Source: Adineta vaga (taxonomy: Eukaryota; Rotifera). From it: a stretch of DNA of 64,000 nucleotides. Shown in pieces: positions 38,015-50,100 of the stretch. Location: contig CP075492.1 of the NCBI GenBank assembly GCA_021613535.1, positions 9,982,001 to 10,046,000 of the forward strand, written 5' to 3'. The position numbers were made by a program, and so were the translations under genes. The notes beneath the pieces are model-generated. The model made no database searches. It had not been told where the DNA came from and saw only the letters and a list, made by a program, of their open reading frames with translations. How positions within the stretch are numbered: position 1 is the stretch's first letter; the number at the start of each line of letters is the position of its first letter.

Positions 38015-38969
38015 ATGAAATCTTTATCTCTAGTATTACTTCAGATTGTTTCACCTTTATTTCATCTACGTTATTATTCAGCACTAAAAATGAGTAATAT
38101 TCAAATAGAAACAGTTCTTGTGCGTGATGATGGAGAATTCTTTCCGAATAATAATCAATTACCAGTAATTGTTTATCGACAAGTATTTGATAATAAATCA
38201 GTCTCTGCTTCCAATTGGGAGCAGTTATTTAAACAGAATAACTTTGGAAAATCATGGCGTGATGGTATATTTACTTATCATCATTATCATTCAACTGCTC
38301 ATGAAGTATTAGGATGTTATGCTGGTCATGCTCGTGTACGATTAGGTGGAGATAATGAGCAAGTACGAAAAGATGTGGAATTAAATGCAGGCGATTGTAT
38401 ATTAATTCCAACAGGTGTTGCACATAAAAATATAGGACAAGATTCGGAATTTGGTGTAGTTGGAGCATATGATTTAGATGGAAAAAGTTATGATATGAAT
38501 TATGGAAAGAATGCCGAAGAAAGACGAAAAGCAGAAGAAAACATGAAAAAGGTAATCAATTAAACTTAAATAAATATGAGATTTAGAAAGAAAAAACGCT
38601 AGATTAACTTTCTCATAAATAAATACAGTAATCCTTCCATAATATTCGATAGTTTTGATTTGAAACGAATGAATCTTTTTCATATCGTTTAACTTTAACC
38701 CGATGTTTTATTATTTCATCATTTCATCTCACTAAATCATACACATTAAACATTGTTGATATATATATGTGATGCTATTTCTTCTGCAAACAATTTGATG
38801 ACCTTTAAATTATGTTTTTTTTTCTTGATTCGACATACACATAATTACAAGGTGAAAATGTTGTAATTAACAGGTAGAAGTCCCACGAATCGATCCAGTT
38901 GTTGGTGAAAATGGTGGTTTGATTCAATATTGGAAGAAGAAGAATAATAATAATCATCATGAAACATAA
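38015..38969 (+). CDS. YjlB-type cupin-domain protein
   Basis: Two exons, 38015-38550 and 38874-38969, joined by a 323-base intron in phase 0. The single-domain cupin shows the metal-ligand motif HHYHSTAHEVLG, GHARVRLGG, and the second box AGDCILIPTGVAHKN. Downstream VVGAYDLDGKSYDMNYG and the second-exon sequence VEVPRIDPVVGENGGL complete the family signature of YjlB-like cupins, known mainly from bacteria and fungi; their enzymatic role is not defined. An N-terminal hydrophobic extension (MKSLSLVLLQIVSPLFHL) could be a targeting peptide; an internal start at MSNIQIE (38090) would omit it. Possible horizontal acquisition, with an intron gained later. Without the second exon the family tail would be lost. 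Confidence 0.78.
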
Positions 38970-39202
38970 TGTTTATATTTTTTGTAATCGAAAAAAAAAG
39001 AAAACGTATCGATTTTGTATCTTCCTTTTTTCTTTTTCGTTCGTTCGTTCGTTTATTCTCGCTATTTGTCAGACTGATTTCATACTGCTATTATTATGAT
39101 ATGCAAGAAAACCTACACCATATTCGCTTCATTTACTAATAAACATCGAAAAAAAAGAAACGTATATTAAATGCACTAAATAAAACTTTTTTCTGCACAA
39201 CT

Positions 39203-42200
39203 ATGGACGATACGAAATGGCAAAGGTTAGCTGAATGATTAATTGAAATATCGTTAGATAATTGTTTGTTTTAGATTAATGAGTACTGATTCATCTGATT
39301 TAACGGAAACTCAAAAATCAAATCTTCTCGATGGTCTTAAACGTCGAGTGACATTCATTAAATATAAACGTAATGGCCGAACTTATTCGCGAATCTATTA
39401 TCTTGTTCTAGCTGAAGATGCTATCCATTATCGAGGATCAACACATTCCAAGCGTGAAGCATGTATGAAATAGTTACCATTATTTATAAAATAGAAACAT
39501 TATTTTCTCTTCTTTTTTTTTCTTTTGTTCAGGTAAAGTTAAAGATATTGATCAAGTTCGTCCTGGTTTTACAACTGCTGTTTGGAAAAGATGTTTAGAC
39601 AAAGGCAAAATCACATTGAACAAAGCTCATATGGCGTTTTCGATTCTCTACGATAATAATCGACATTCTCTTGATTTATTAGCTGATTCAGAAGAAATTC
39701 GTTCACAATGGATTCAAGGTTTAGAATATTTAATTCATCGTTATCGTTCACATGTTCGTTCACATTATGAAATAACCGATCGTTGGCTTTGGTCATTATT
39801 TTCTGAAGCTGATCGTGATCATTCTGGACAGTTAAATCGTCGTGAAGTTCGTCGACTTCTATTTCTACTTAATATTGAATTAGATGAATTCGAAGTGAAT
39901 AAATATTTTAATTACGCAAATATTCGAGCGACCAATCATGAAGAATTAAGAAATTTAGATAAGGATGAATTTATTTCATTCTACAAATTCATTTCATATC
40001 GACCAGAATTAATTAAAATTATCTGTCAGTAAGTATTCATTTTCGGAAAATCAATATAGAATTTAAATTTTAATCATTCGTTAGATACAATGGTAGTACT
40101 TTGGAACAGATGACTGAACTTCTTTCTAACTATACAATTCTTTCCAAATTATCACATATGAATCCACTCGAACAACCACCAGATGTTTCTACAACTCGTT
40201 GTTGGAAATCTTCAACAAAAAGTCCTTCATCAGGAAAGAATCAACACGGAAAAATCTCAGCAAAAACTTCATCCAATCGATCACCATCAACTACGAAAAC
40301 GATTCATAAGAATAATTATTTAACTGTTGAACAATTTCAGAATTTCTTACAAACAGAACAACATATGAAAGGTATAACCATCGAAGATTGTTCAAAATTA
40401 ATGGTGAAATTTGAACCATCAGAAGAAGGATCGAAATATGAAGAAATCGGTATTGATGGTCTTCGATTATTTTTACTTCATGATGAATTTTGTTTAATGA
40501 ATGCCGATAAAGCACATCGAATTTATCATGATATGACACGACCAATTACGGATTATTTTATAGCTACATCCCATAATACGTAATTATTCATTTCGATAGT
40601 TTTATATAGTGATAGATGTCATGTTTGATCTTCTTAGTTATATTCGTGATAGTCAAGTGTATGGTGATTGTACACCTGAAACATTTATTCATGCTTTACG
40701 AACTGGTTGTCGTGCTGTTGAAAGTAAGTTTTTGTTTTTCTAATAAAATGATTTCTATTTTATTCAATTAAAGTGGATTGTTATGATGGTGATGATGGAG
40801 AACCAATTGTATATCATGCAAATACATGGACGAATGCAATTACCTTACATGAAATTCTTGTTGCTATTGAAACACAAGCATTTGCCGTTTCTCCGTACGA
40901 GAATTTTACGTGTTTCTATTTCGAAAATATGTCGATATCTCTATTTATTGTAGATATCCACTCTTTCTCAATATGGAAAATCATTGTTCATATGAACAAC
41001 AAGGAGTTATGGCAAGGCACTTAAAAAATGTCTTCAAAGGTATTTATCAATTATATGTTTCGTTCTTTTTCTTATTATTGTTATAGATCGTCTCTTAACC
41101 AAAGCATTAAAAAGTAATTTTGATAGATTACCATCACCAGAAGATTTGAAATATAAAGTGATTGTTAGGGTAATGATTATTATCGTTTTCTTACATATTT
41201 TCACTAAAGAATTCGAATAAAATAGAGTCGAAAATATCCAAAAGGTAAAGTACCAGCTGATCCAAAATCTAATCGAAGTAACGATGAAACTGAACCAAAT
41301 CCAAAAGTATTTAATCAATCTATTTCTTACGATATTCGAAATTAAATATGTATATTTTTAGAGTTATCATCCTGATTTTTCGAGTTTGATTATCTATGCT
41401 GAGATCGTTTCCTTTACAAATATTGATCATACAATATCCACACGTAAAAATTCATTGATTAGTTTTACGTTTCATCTAATACCTTTGTTTATATTCAATA
41501 GAGAAATGTTTTCATTCCATCTCATTCAAAGAATCAAAAGCGGATGATTTTATTGAAGCTAGTCCACCTGAACATTTAGATTTAATCAAATTATCAAACA
41601 AACATTTAGTACGAGTTTATCCCGGAACAATACGACAAGATTCAAGTAATATAAATCCTGTTTCATATTGGACTTATGGTAAGACTATATTTGAATAAAA
41701 ACAGAGAGAGAGAGAGAGACAGTGAAACATTCATTTTATTAGGTGTACAAATGGCTGCACTTAACTATCAAAAAAATGATGAAGCTATGTGTCTTCAACA
41801 TGGATTCTTTATTGATAATGGTGGATGTGGTTATTTACTCAAACCATCATTTTTACTTTCGGATAATTCAACATTTGATCCAAAAGAAACAGTTTATAAG
41901 AAAGCGAAACGTATCAAACTACATATCATCAGTGGACAACATTTACCAAAAGAAAACGAATCTCAAAATGATTCGGATGTAGCCGATCCTTATGTTGAAA
42001 TCAATACATATGGTATTGAATGTGATTATACCAAACATCGTACACCTTCTGTACGAAATAATGGTCTTAATCCTATTTGGGATTATAAATTTCATGTTGA
42101 TATTTATTGTCCAGAATTATGCCTAATTAAATTTCAAGTGCGTGATGAAGATCGACATGGTGGCTCATCATTTCTTGGTCAAGCTTGTTATCCATTCACA

Positions 42201-42299
42201 GCACTTCAACTTGGTTATAGACATATGAAATTAAAAGCTAAAGATGGTGATTATACTCATGGAACCATATTTGTTCATATTAAAATTGAAGACTTATAA
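39203..42299 (+). CDS. PLC-delta-like phosphoinositide phospholipase C (copy 2)
   Basis: About twelve exons starting with a 26-base coding first exon (MDDTKWQR). Order: PH domain (VTFIKYKRNGRTYSRIYYLV to SQWIQGLEYLI), EF-hands (WSLFSEADRDHSGQLNRREV, with good calcium-loop residues), and a Ser/Lys-rich insert (KSSTKSPSSGKNQ). The X box (YFIATSHNTY, VEMDCYDGDDGEPIVYHAN, LNMENHCSYEQQ), Y box (VRVYPGTIRQDSSN, DNGGCGYLLKP) and C2 (IKLHIISGQHLP, ADPYVEINTYG) follow. Catalytic His, Glu and Asp residues are kept. It is clearly diverged from copy 1, 10 kb upstream, in the PH domain and linkers. It lies 183 bases before MCAT. AATAAA at 42389 may serve as poly(A) signal. Confidence 0.88.
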
Positions 42300-42388
42300 G
42301 TCTGCTTTTTTTATCATTAGTATTGCCGTTGTATGTCTTTTGTCAGATCAATATATTTTTCATTATTCTAGTTTCAAATCTCATATAT

Positions 42389-42394
42389 AATAAA
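42389..42394 (+). terminator. Candidate poly(A) signal of PLC-delta copy 2
   Basis: AATAAA 90 bases after the stop codon. Confidence 0.45.
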
Positions 42395-42481
42395 AGAAAT
42401 ATTTTTATGTTGTATGCTCATTAATTCAATAAATCATTTCAATTGTACACGTAGTTTATTTTGCTTTTTTTCCCTTCCAGA

Positions 42482-43925
42482 ATGGTATTCTTAAAAATTT
42501 CTTCTCGTTATCTTTCATTTTCTCAACAAATACGATGTTTACATCGTTCAACATTCCTTTTGGCACGAGGTATTCGTCGTACAGATATTTCTTCTCCATC
42601 ATCATCACCAATGACAAAGTTAGATAAAAGTTCATCTATGCATGACGATTCCAATGATATGTCTATACAAGAACAATTTGCACGTCTTGAATTACAACGT
42701 CTCGAACAAGAATCAGGAATATCTAGAGATGAAGCTAGTTCAATTATTGATGAAGATACTCAAAGTCAAGAAGAATTTGATGAACAAGATTCTAAACGAG
42801 CATCCATTGATCCAAGTACGAGAAGTATTCTTCTCTTTCCTGGTCAAGGGACACAATTTGTAGGAATGGGGTAAGATTTATATTCAATCATTTACATAAC
42901 AATGACGAAAATCTTATCTAGACAGAAAGTAATCAATTATCCGAATGTCAAAGAGATGTTTAGTATTGCAAATCGAATACTTGGCTATGATCTTTATGCA
43001 AAATGTATTAATGGACCTATTGAAGAATTAAATCAAACACTGTACTCTCAACCGGCTATTTATGTTACATCATTAGCTGCTGTACAAAAGTTAAAGGCCG
43101 ATGATCAAAAAGTAGAAAGAAATGAAAGATCAAATGATTTTCATGTAAAATTCTTTTTAGGCTGTAGAAAATTGTGTTGTAACAGCTGGTTTTAGTGTTG
43201 GAGAAATTACTGCATTAGTATTTGCAGGTTGTATGACTTATGAAGATGGTCTTCGATTAATCAAAGCACGTGCTGAAGCAATGCAATCGGCATCAAATGA
43301 AGTTCAGAGTGGCATGATGTCAATTTTTATTGGTCATGAAACGAAGTTAGCATTAGCTATAGAAGCTGCAAGAGAATGGTGCAATAAATATATGAAAATT
43401 GATGTACCTTGCATACAAATAGCCAATCATATGTATGCAGAATGTAAAGTACTTGCTGGACATAAAGAGGTTTCGTTTTGCTTTTTACCTATAATTTCAT
43501 CCTTCTCTTCTTTTCTGATCGTTTAGGCTTTACAATTCATTGCACATAATTATAAAGTTTTTGGTATTCGTCGAATAAAATATTTACCTGTGAGTGGTGC
43601 TTTTCATACACCATTGATGTCATCAGCAAAACTAAAGTTAATTAAAGTTTTGGATAAAATTGATATACAACCACCATTAATTCGTGTGATGTCAAATGTG
43701 ACGGGAAAACATCATTCAAGTGACGCAGCATCGATTAAACGATCACTTAGTCAACAATTAACTAAAAGTGTACTTTGGGAACAATCGATTCATAAAATGT
43801 ATCAACGAGCGAAACATGAATCGTTTCCAAATACGTATGAATGTGGTCCTGGACGACAGTTAGGTTATTTATTACGCTTGAATAATAACAAAGCGTATCA
43901 ACAGTATAAACACGTGGATGTCTAA
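42482..43925 (+). CDS. MCAT: Mitochondrial malonyl-CoA:ACP transacylase
   Basis: Four exons. A presequence-like N terminus (MVFLKISSRYLSFSQQIRCL) and an acidic, variable region precede the FabD-type domain. LLFPGQGTQFVGMG opens the fold; QPAIYVTSLAAVQKL follows. The nucleophile elbow is AGFSVGEITALVFAG with the catalytic Ser, then LIKARAEAMQSAS, the active-site SGAFHTPLM with the catalytic His, and the closing ECGPGRQLGYLL. The enzyme loads malonate on mitochondrial ACP for type II fatty-acid synthesis, which supplies lipoate. It is the last gene of the same-strand run from RanGAP1. The start lies one base after CTTCCAG. AATAAA at 43943. Confidence 0.92.
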
Positions 43926-44367
43926 GATATTTTGTGTTTTGAAATAAAAATTAGAAAAAAGAAATGTACAAGTTATATGAAATCTGTTTCACATCATTGA
44001 AGACTAAAGAATGTGCAATTATATTGAGAACAAAGAGAAATATGAATGAATTTATTCTGTGATCGTTTATTTTATCGAATAAAAATACTGGTATACTCTT
44101 CTTTGTTCTTCCTTAAGGAAAGGTTTAATTTCATAAAAATAAACAACAAAACATTTGCTTTTTTTGCCTTTTGTCTATTTGATTTTGAATACAAAAAAGA
44201 AGAAAAGAAAACAAAATGAAAACGGTCAATGGAACATTGTCTTATTTTCTCCAACACACATACATTGAAATGAGAAGAGAAAGTATATGCACACACACGC
44301 ACACACACACGCAAATATAAATAACTGGATTAGAAAGGGAAAGAAAAGGCACGAGAAATCTTCAGAT
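43926..44367. other. Convergent intergenic with (AC)n repeat
   Basis: 442 bases between convergent MCAT and DnaJ genes, with a candidate poly(A) signal at 43943 and an (AC)n-type microsatellite at 44290-44312. No supported coding frame. Confidence 0.55.
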
Positions 44368-45990
44368 CTACGGTGAATCTGATGCTGTTGATGTTGCTGT
44401 TGCTCGCTTATCGTGTGCTTCTTGCCATAATTCACCCATTTTCTGTAGGGCAACACATCGACGTCGTCGAGTTTCGCGATTACATGTTGCATCGTTGAGT
44501 ACACGATCACAAACATCTCGTTCGATACTTTCAATTTCAAGTTTTGTTGCGCGCCAAAGTGCTTCCATTGATTTAGCTGCTGTATCTGCTTCGAGTTTAC
44601 GCTTTTCCTCTTCAGTCAATGGAACAGGTGGTTGTGCAGACGAAGCTTTACCATGACGATGATGTTTCACTGTCGAAGATGAAGGTGAAGTCGATGCCGA
44701 TGTTGTCGAATTCGTATTCGGTTGTTGTGTTGATGCAGATGCAGATGCAGATGCAGACGTTGATGCAGAAGCTGAAGCTGAAGCAGTCGGTTCCGGAGGA
44801 ACAAAACCTTCATATTCTAAATGACCTGAATGATGTGTAAATGGATATTGAGAGTTTTGTCCATCTTCATGTGCTGCTGCTTCTTCATCAGCAATTTGTG
44901 CTAATTTAGACATTGATTGTCCCCATTCAACAGCACATTTCACTGTTTTAACTGTTTCCTTAACGACATGTACACGTTCCTTCCATGAGGATTGTACATG
45001 TTTACCAAAACCTAATACACGTTTACCAATATGACCTTCTTGTGAATCTAATTTATTTAACCATAATTTAGCTTTGGATGTATAGATATATCCAATAGCA
45101 TGTAATAAATGTTCACCATAGGGCGCACTTAATAAATTTGGAATGTCCAAACGAGTCACTTCTGTAAAAGTATTTAAAGTCTCTTTTTGTTGTTGTTCAC
45201 TACAGTTTGATGGTAGTGATTCGGTAAAAATAGATAATTTATAAGATAAATTTTGTGCTAATTGAGTAACACGTGCTTCACGTGCCTGAGAACGTTCGTC
45301 AGCGTAAGCAAGACGTTTACGCATTTTTTCTTCTTTTTGTTCACGTGTTTCTTCTACACTTTTATTTTCAGCATCTTTAATAACTTCACTAATTGCATGT
45401 TTAAACGATTTAGCTAATTCAAAATCACCAATAATCTTTGTAAATTGTTCACCACCAAACATTAATCGAAAGAATTCTTCAGCATCAAAATCTTCTAAAT
45501 TAATTCCATCCGAACCATTAGCAACAAGACGATCATCTTTACCATATCTAAATACAAGAAAAAAAATAGAGACAAATTTAATCTTCAAACTTTCTTTCTT
45601 CTATGTACCTATTGTAAAGTTTTCTTTTTTCTGGATCACTGAGTATACCTATAAGTAAACAAAAGATAATCGATGCTGTCTTCAATAAATAAAAGTTATC
45701 ATCTTACTATAAGCCTGAGAAATAAGTTTAAATCTTTCTGCATATTCTCGTCGAGTGAAATCATTGAGATTCTGTGTTCGATCGGGATGATATTGTAACG
45801 AAAGTGAATAATAAGCTTTCTTAATTTCCGATGCAGTTGCCGTTGGTGAAACATTAAGAATATTGTAATAAGTTCTATCTAATGGTGCTTCGTCTGTACC
45901 ATTTTTCCCGAGAAATCCAGAACGTATACCACCGCCACTACTAGAGGATTTCTTTTTATCATCATTATCACCGGATGATGCAGAAGCCAT
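44368..45990 (-). CDS. DnaJ co-chaperone with DnaJ-X domain
   Basis: Three exons; a 40-base middle exon restores frame (SILSDPEKRKLYNRYGKDD). The N terminus is Ser/Gly-rich. The J domain (residues about 38-105: YYNILNVSPTATASEIKKAY, with YHPDR containing the HPD motif) is followed by DAEEFFRLMFGGEQFTKIIG. A long helical region (SYKLSIFTE, IGYIYTSKAKLWLNK) then matches the DnaJ-X domain of yeast Caj1/Djp1 and plant homologs. An Ala/Ser repeat (44733-44790) and a basic, helical C-terminal segment complete it. It should stimulate an Hsp70; in yeast this type aids peroxisomal or membrane-protein import. Occurrence in animals is unusual to my knowledge. Confidence 0.85.
44735..44795. repeat. Coding Ala-Ser repeat
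   Basis: GATGCA-type hexamer repeat on the + strand, giving alternating Ala and Ser codons in the DnaJ-X gene. Prone to length change. Confidence 0.7.
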
Positions 45991-46098
45991 TATCGAAAAA
46001 TAAAACCTAAAGTATAATTTATCTAGAAAAATAAAAAGTTATGTGCAAAAATATCATTCAATTCAATTCATGGGAAATAGAAGAAAAACATTCTTTAA

Positions 46099-46821
46099 TT
46101 ATGCATGGATTGTATTAACAGTGGATTTATCAGCATCGATTTTTTCGTTATAATGAATTAGTTGTCGAAGAAAAGCAGCGTTTGGTTGAATGATATGACG
46201 ACGTGAACGAAGATGCGTAAGTGCCTGTTCAATAGACATGGAATGATATTTTATCAAATATGCACAACATAATGTTGACGAACGAGATACACCACAAGCA
46301 CAATGGACAAGTACACGACCATCACATTGTCGTGCATCTTCAATAAATTGACAAGCTTGTTCGAAATATAACGACATATCAAATGTTGTACAATCATCAG
46401 CTTTTATGAAAAGATGTCTGATATTTGAAGAAATATACGCTGATCTTGGTTGAATCCAAACAACTGACAAAATATGAGTAATATTTAAACGAGTGAGATA
46501 ATCCTAATTATATAGTAAATATATTCAGTATTAATAGAGAATAACAAAAATAAAACTTACTTTATCATTCAATGATTTCAATCCACCTAAATAAAGAAAT
46601 TTTCTGAAAACAAGCGTAGGTTCTGGAGGTATGATATGTCGTGGAAATCGACTACTTAATAGATGAGTACGAATATGATTAATACGTTCTTCAATCGGAT
46701 CAATCAGATTCTCATGTGTTGTTGTTGTTGTTTTTGTTTTAGATGTGACGTTTTTCGGTTTATAGGATGTAGCAATATGAGTCTTCGATGTTCGTAAAGG
46801 TCGATGCAATGCCGTCGCCAT
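46099..46821 (-). CDS. Atypical dual-specificity phosphatase
   Basis: Two exons joined in phase 0 near 46515-46560. The first encodes a basic, Thr-rich arm of about 70 residues and the start of the fold (RKFLYLGGLKSLND). The second contains LNITHILSVVW, the general-acid region KADDCTTFDM, and the P-loop VHCACGVSRSSTLCCAYLI, matching HCxxGxxRS with catalytic Cys and Arg. It lacks a MAPK-docking rhodanese domain, so it is of the small atypical DUSP type (DUSP14/18/28-like). Substrate unknown. Confidence 0.86.
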
Positions 46822-47138
46822 ATAAATATATATATATATAAATGATTAAATGAATAAGAAAAAAAGATTTTTCTTTTCGTTGATCAATCAATTCATACAT
46901 TCATTTCGTAATGGTCGATGAGTCAAGGTCGACATTTTCATTGACTCATTAGAGACATCTCTCAATGGTAGATTTTAGATTCGATCCCAATATTTTTCTT
47001 TGATAGATGTCTGTATTAGTCACGTTTTCTTCTTCGAACTAAAAAGATTTAATTTTATTTATTTTTTTTCTGTAAAAAGAAAACTAAGAAATACAATAAC
47101 AACAACGAACGAAAAACAAACTGTTTTTAAACACTGTC
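46822..47138. other. Intergenic, AT-rich
   Basis: 317 bases with an (AT)n tract directly upstream of the phosphatase start and no coding frame. Confidence 0.5.
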
Positions 47139-50100
47139 CTATCGACGTTGTATAGTAGGCATATTATGAAATGTTGATATCGAATGTTCATCAGGAAATG
47201 TACAAGTTACTTGAGATTGTTTTTTCGCTTCGAAACGATGATCTGGTGAGAGATATATTTCATCAATTTCATCATCTCGTCGATTGAGATTTTTCAATTG
47301 TGATACATTAGTTGTTAAAGATTTTAATTGTTGATAAACAAAGCGAAGATCACTTGTTTGTTCATAATTAAAATTATATCGATAACCGGATCGTTTAGCT
47401 GGAATTGGAGGTTGTTTCATTATTGGATGATCATATAATAAAATAGATGAATGTTGATCACTGTTTCGTTGTTTTTCATCCGATGAATTTCCAGTCAAAA
47501 CAACAGCTGCAGCTGTTGTTGAAGATATTAAACCTTCACCATTTGTTGCCACTAATAATGCATGTTTACGAAGAAATTTCAAATATTCATTGTGTATTAA
47601 TGTATAACAAAGATGCCATTTAAATCGAACGGAATGAACTCGTGTATGCACAATAGTATCGTACACTAATTTATTATTTTTAGATTGATGATTTAGTCGA
47701 CGTTTACGTTCAATATCATGCCAAATTATATCACAAAATGTTACTAAAAATAGAATTTGAATCGAGATCGTAATTCATCAAATTTCTTTGTGAAAAGTAA
47801 AAACAAAATAACACTCGTAATATTCTTACCCAATAACGGATGTCCATGAATGATTTCCATATGAATAAATGTAACATACGTTGCATAACCTTGATCTAAT
47901 CTTTCTAAATTTCTTCCCATAAATGAATAATCTAATCTTCCCATGAATAAAAATGAAGCTAAAACAGATTTGGATACACGAATAAAACATGATAAAATGC
48001 CCAGAAAACAATCAAAGAAAAAATTGAAATAATTAAATATAAAATAAATTCGTCGATTATTTAATGATGGTGTTCGACCAAAATTTTGTAAGAAGACAAA
48101 TTCCGATAATAATGATATAAGAATATGTTTCAATATATAAATTAATACAATTGGTAAACACAATGCTAACATATTTTGAAACCATCTAGTATCATATCGA
48201 ATCCAAAGACGAAGAATTAAACAAATAACAAATGAAATTTTATAGAATATAATAAATCCCCATGCTGTATAGCCACATAAATAACCAGAAAAATGTAAAC
48301 ATTTCGACATTAATTCATTATTCGAAAAATTATGACGAGGTGGAATATCGAGATATTTTCCAGCATAAGCAGATATTAAATGTTGTTGAATTTTAATTAA
48401 ACCATTGAATATTTGTGTACAGTAAATAAGAACAGAAAGAATTGAACAAAGAAAAAGATCATTAACAAATGTTGTACCCCAATCAATATTCCAATTGAAT
48501 TGATGAAGAACTAATAGATGTATACGATCTAGTTGACTTTGAACTGAATGTATACCGTAGAATGTTAATAAACATGTTAGATTATAAATTACTATGAGTA
48601 CAACAGTATAAGTACATAGAATTTGATTGGAAAATGTAAAATAACGATGCCAACGATAGATTCTAGCAAATGGACGAGTCAAAACATTGTTGTAATACAT
48701 ATCCGACGATGTTTTACTTTTGAATAAACCTTGTGTATAATAAAATTCTGGTTTAGTTTGGTAATCGGGTACTAATGAGTCAATGGAAAGTGTAGATGAA
48801 ACTAATGATATTTGATGAACTTTTTCATTTATTGTATGATTTTTTATTATTGTTGATTGTTGGCAACATCGACATTTGAGTTGTTGCATTAATAAATAAA
48901 AGAATTTAACAAATACAAAAGATATCAAAGTAAAATGTGGTAAATTTCGAATTATAAGATAGTTGATATCGGCTTGAGATAATTCATCTGTTGATTTTTG
49001 TAAAAGTAATGTTCGACCAAAACGAAATAAGGAAAAACGAGAACAATAACTTGCATAAACTAATGAATAAGTACCATCAATAAATGTATAGATCAAGCCA
49101 AGTGTGTAAGATATTGGATGTGCAATATTTACACTATAAAAAAATCGAAAATAACAATAATGATTTGTAATTTTTCAATGTATCTATAAGAAAAACTTTA
49201 CCTGACTAATAATGGGAAATATCTCATTCCAACGAGTAATACAATTCCAATTCGTTTTAATAATTCAATAATAATTCCTTCATTATCAACTCTATAATTC
49301 GTATTTAATCGAACTAATAATTCTTCTAAGATTTTCAAGACTTCATTTGCAGATATACCAAAAATAGCTGCAATAACATGACGTTGCCGTTTATCGAATA
49401 AATTAAATGGCATTGGTAATGATGGTTTTCCATTACAAAAATTTAAACAAACTGTATCCCGTTTTCTTAAGCATGAACATATCAATGTAACAAGAATAGC
49501 TAATGGTAATGAAACAAAATTTTGCCAAACATAATTATCAAATTGTCGACATTGATGAAGACGATGAATTGTTGAATTGAGTTTTTGTATTAATGTTATA
49601 TTTATACTTTGATTCGAAATCGATGGAAGTGAAAGACGATATTGAATAAATGGGATTGTTATTAAGCAAAATGTTGCAATTAGAAAAGTACTGAAGAGAA
49701 GAATAAATGTTGATGAATTGCAAAGATTTGTATAGGATAGATTAGAAAGTAATTTGAATAGGCTATCAAAACTTTTTTCTTGTTTAATTGAATGATGAAT
49801 TTGATGTTTACCAAAACCAAAACCACTAAAATCAAATAAAACAATTTCAATGATTACTCGATTTTATCTTTTTATAGTATCACAAGAAATTTTTTTTTAT
49901 CATTCGTTATTCTATTCCAATCATTGTCTATGCCATTCAGAAATTACAAATCAACTCATCTCATTGCATCATAACACAAAAGAAAACAAACTTGATTGTT
50001 TTATTACATCATCTTTCATTCGAATGAAACCATCAATATTTAAATAAACTTGTTCGTCATTCTTACCTGTTATCTAAACAATGAAGTTTACCATAGATTG

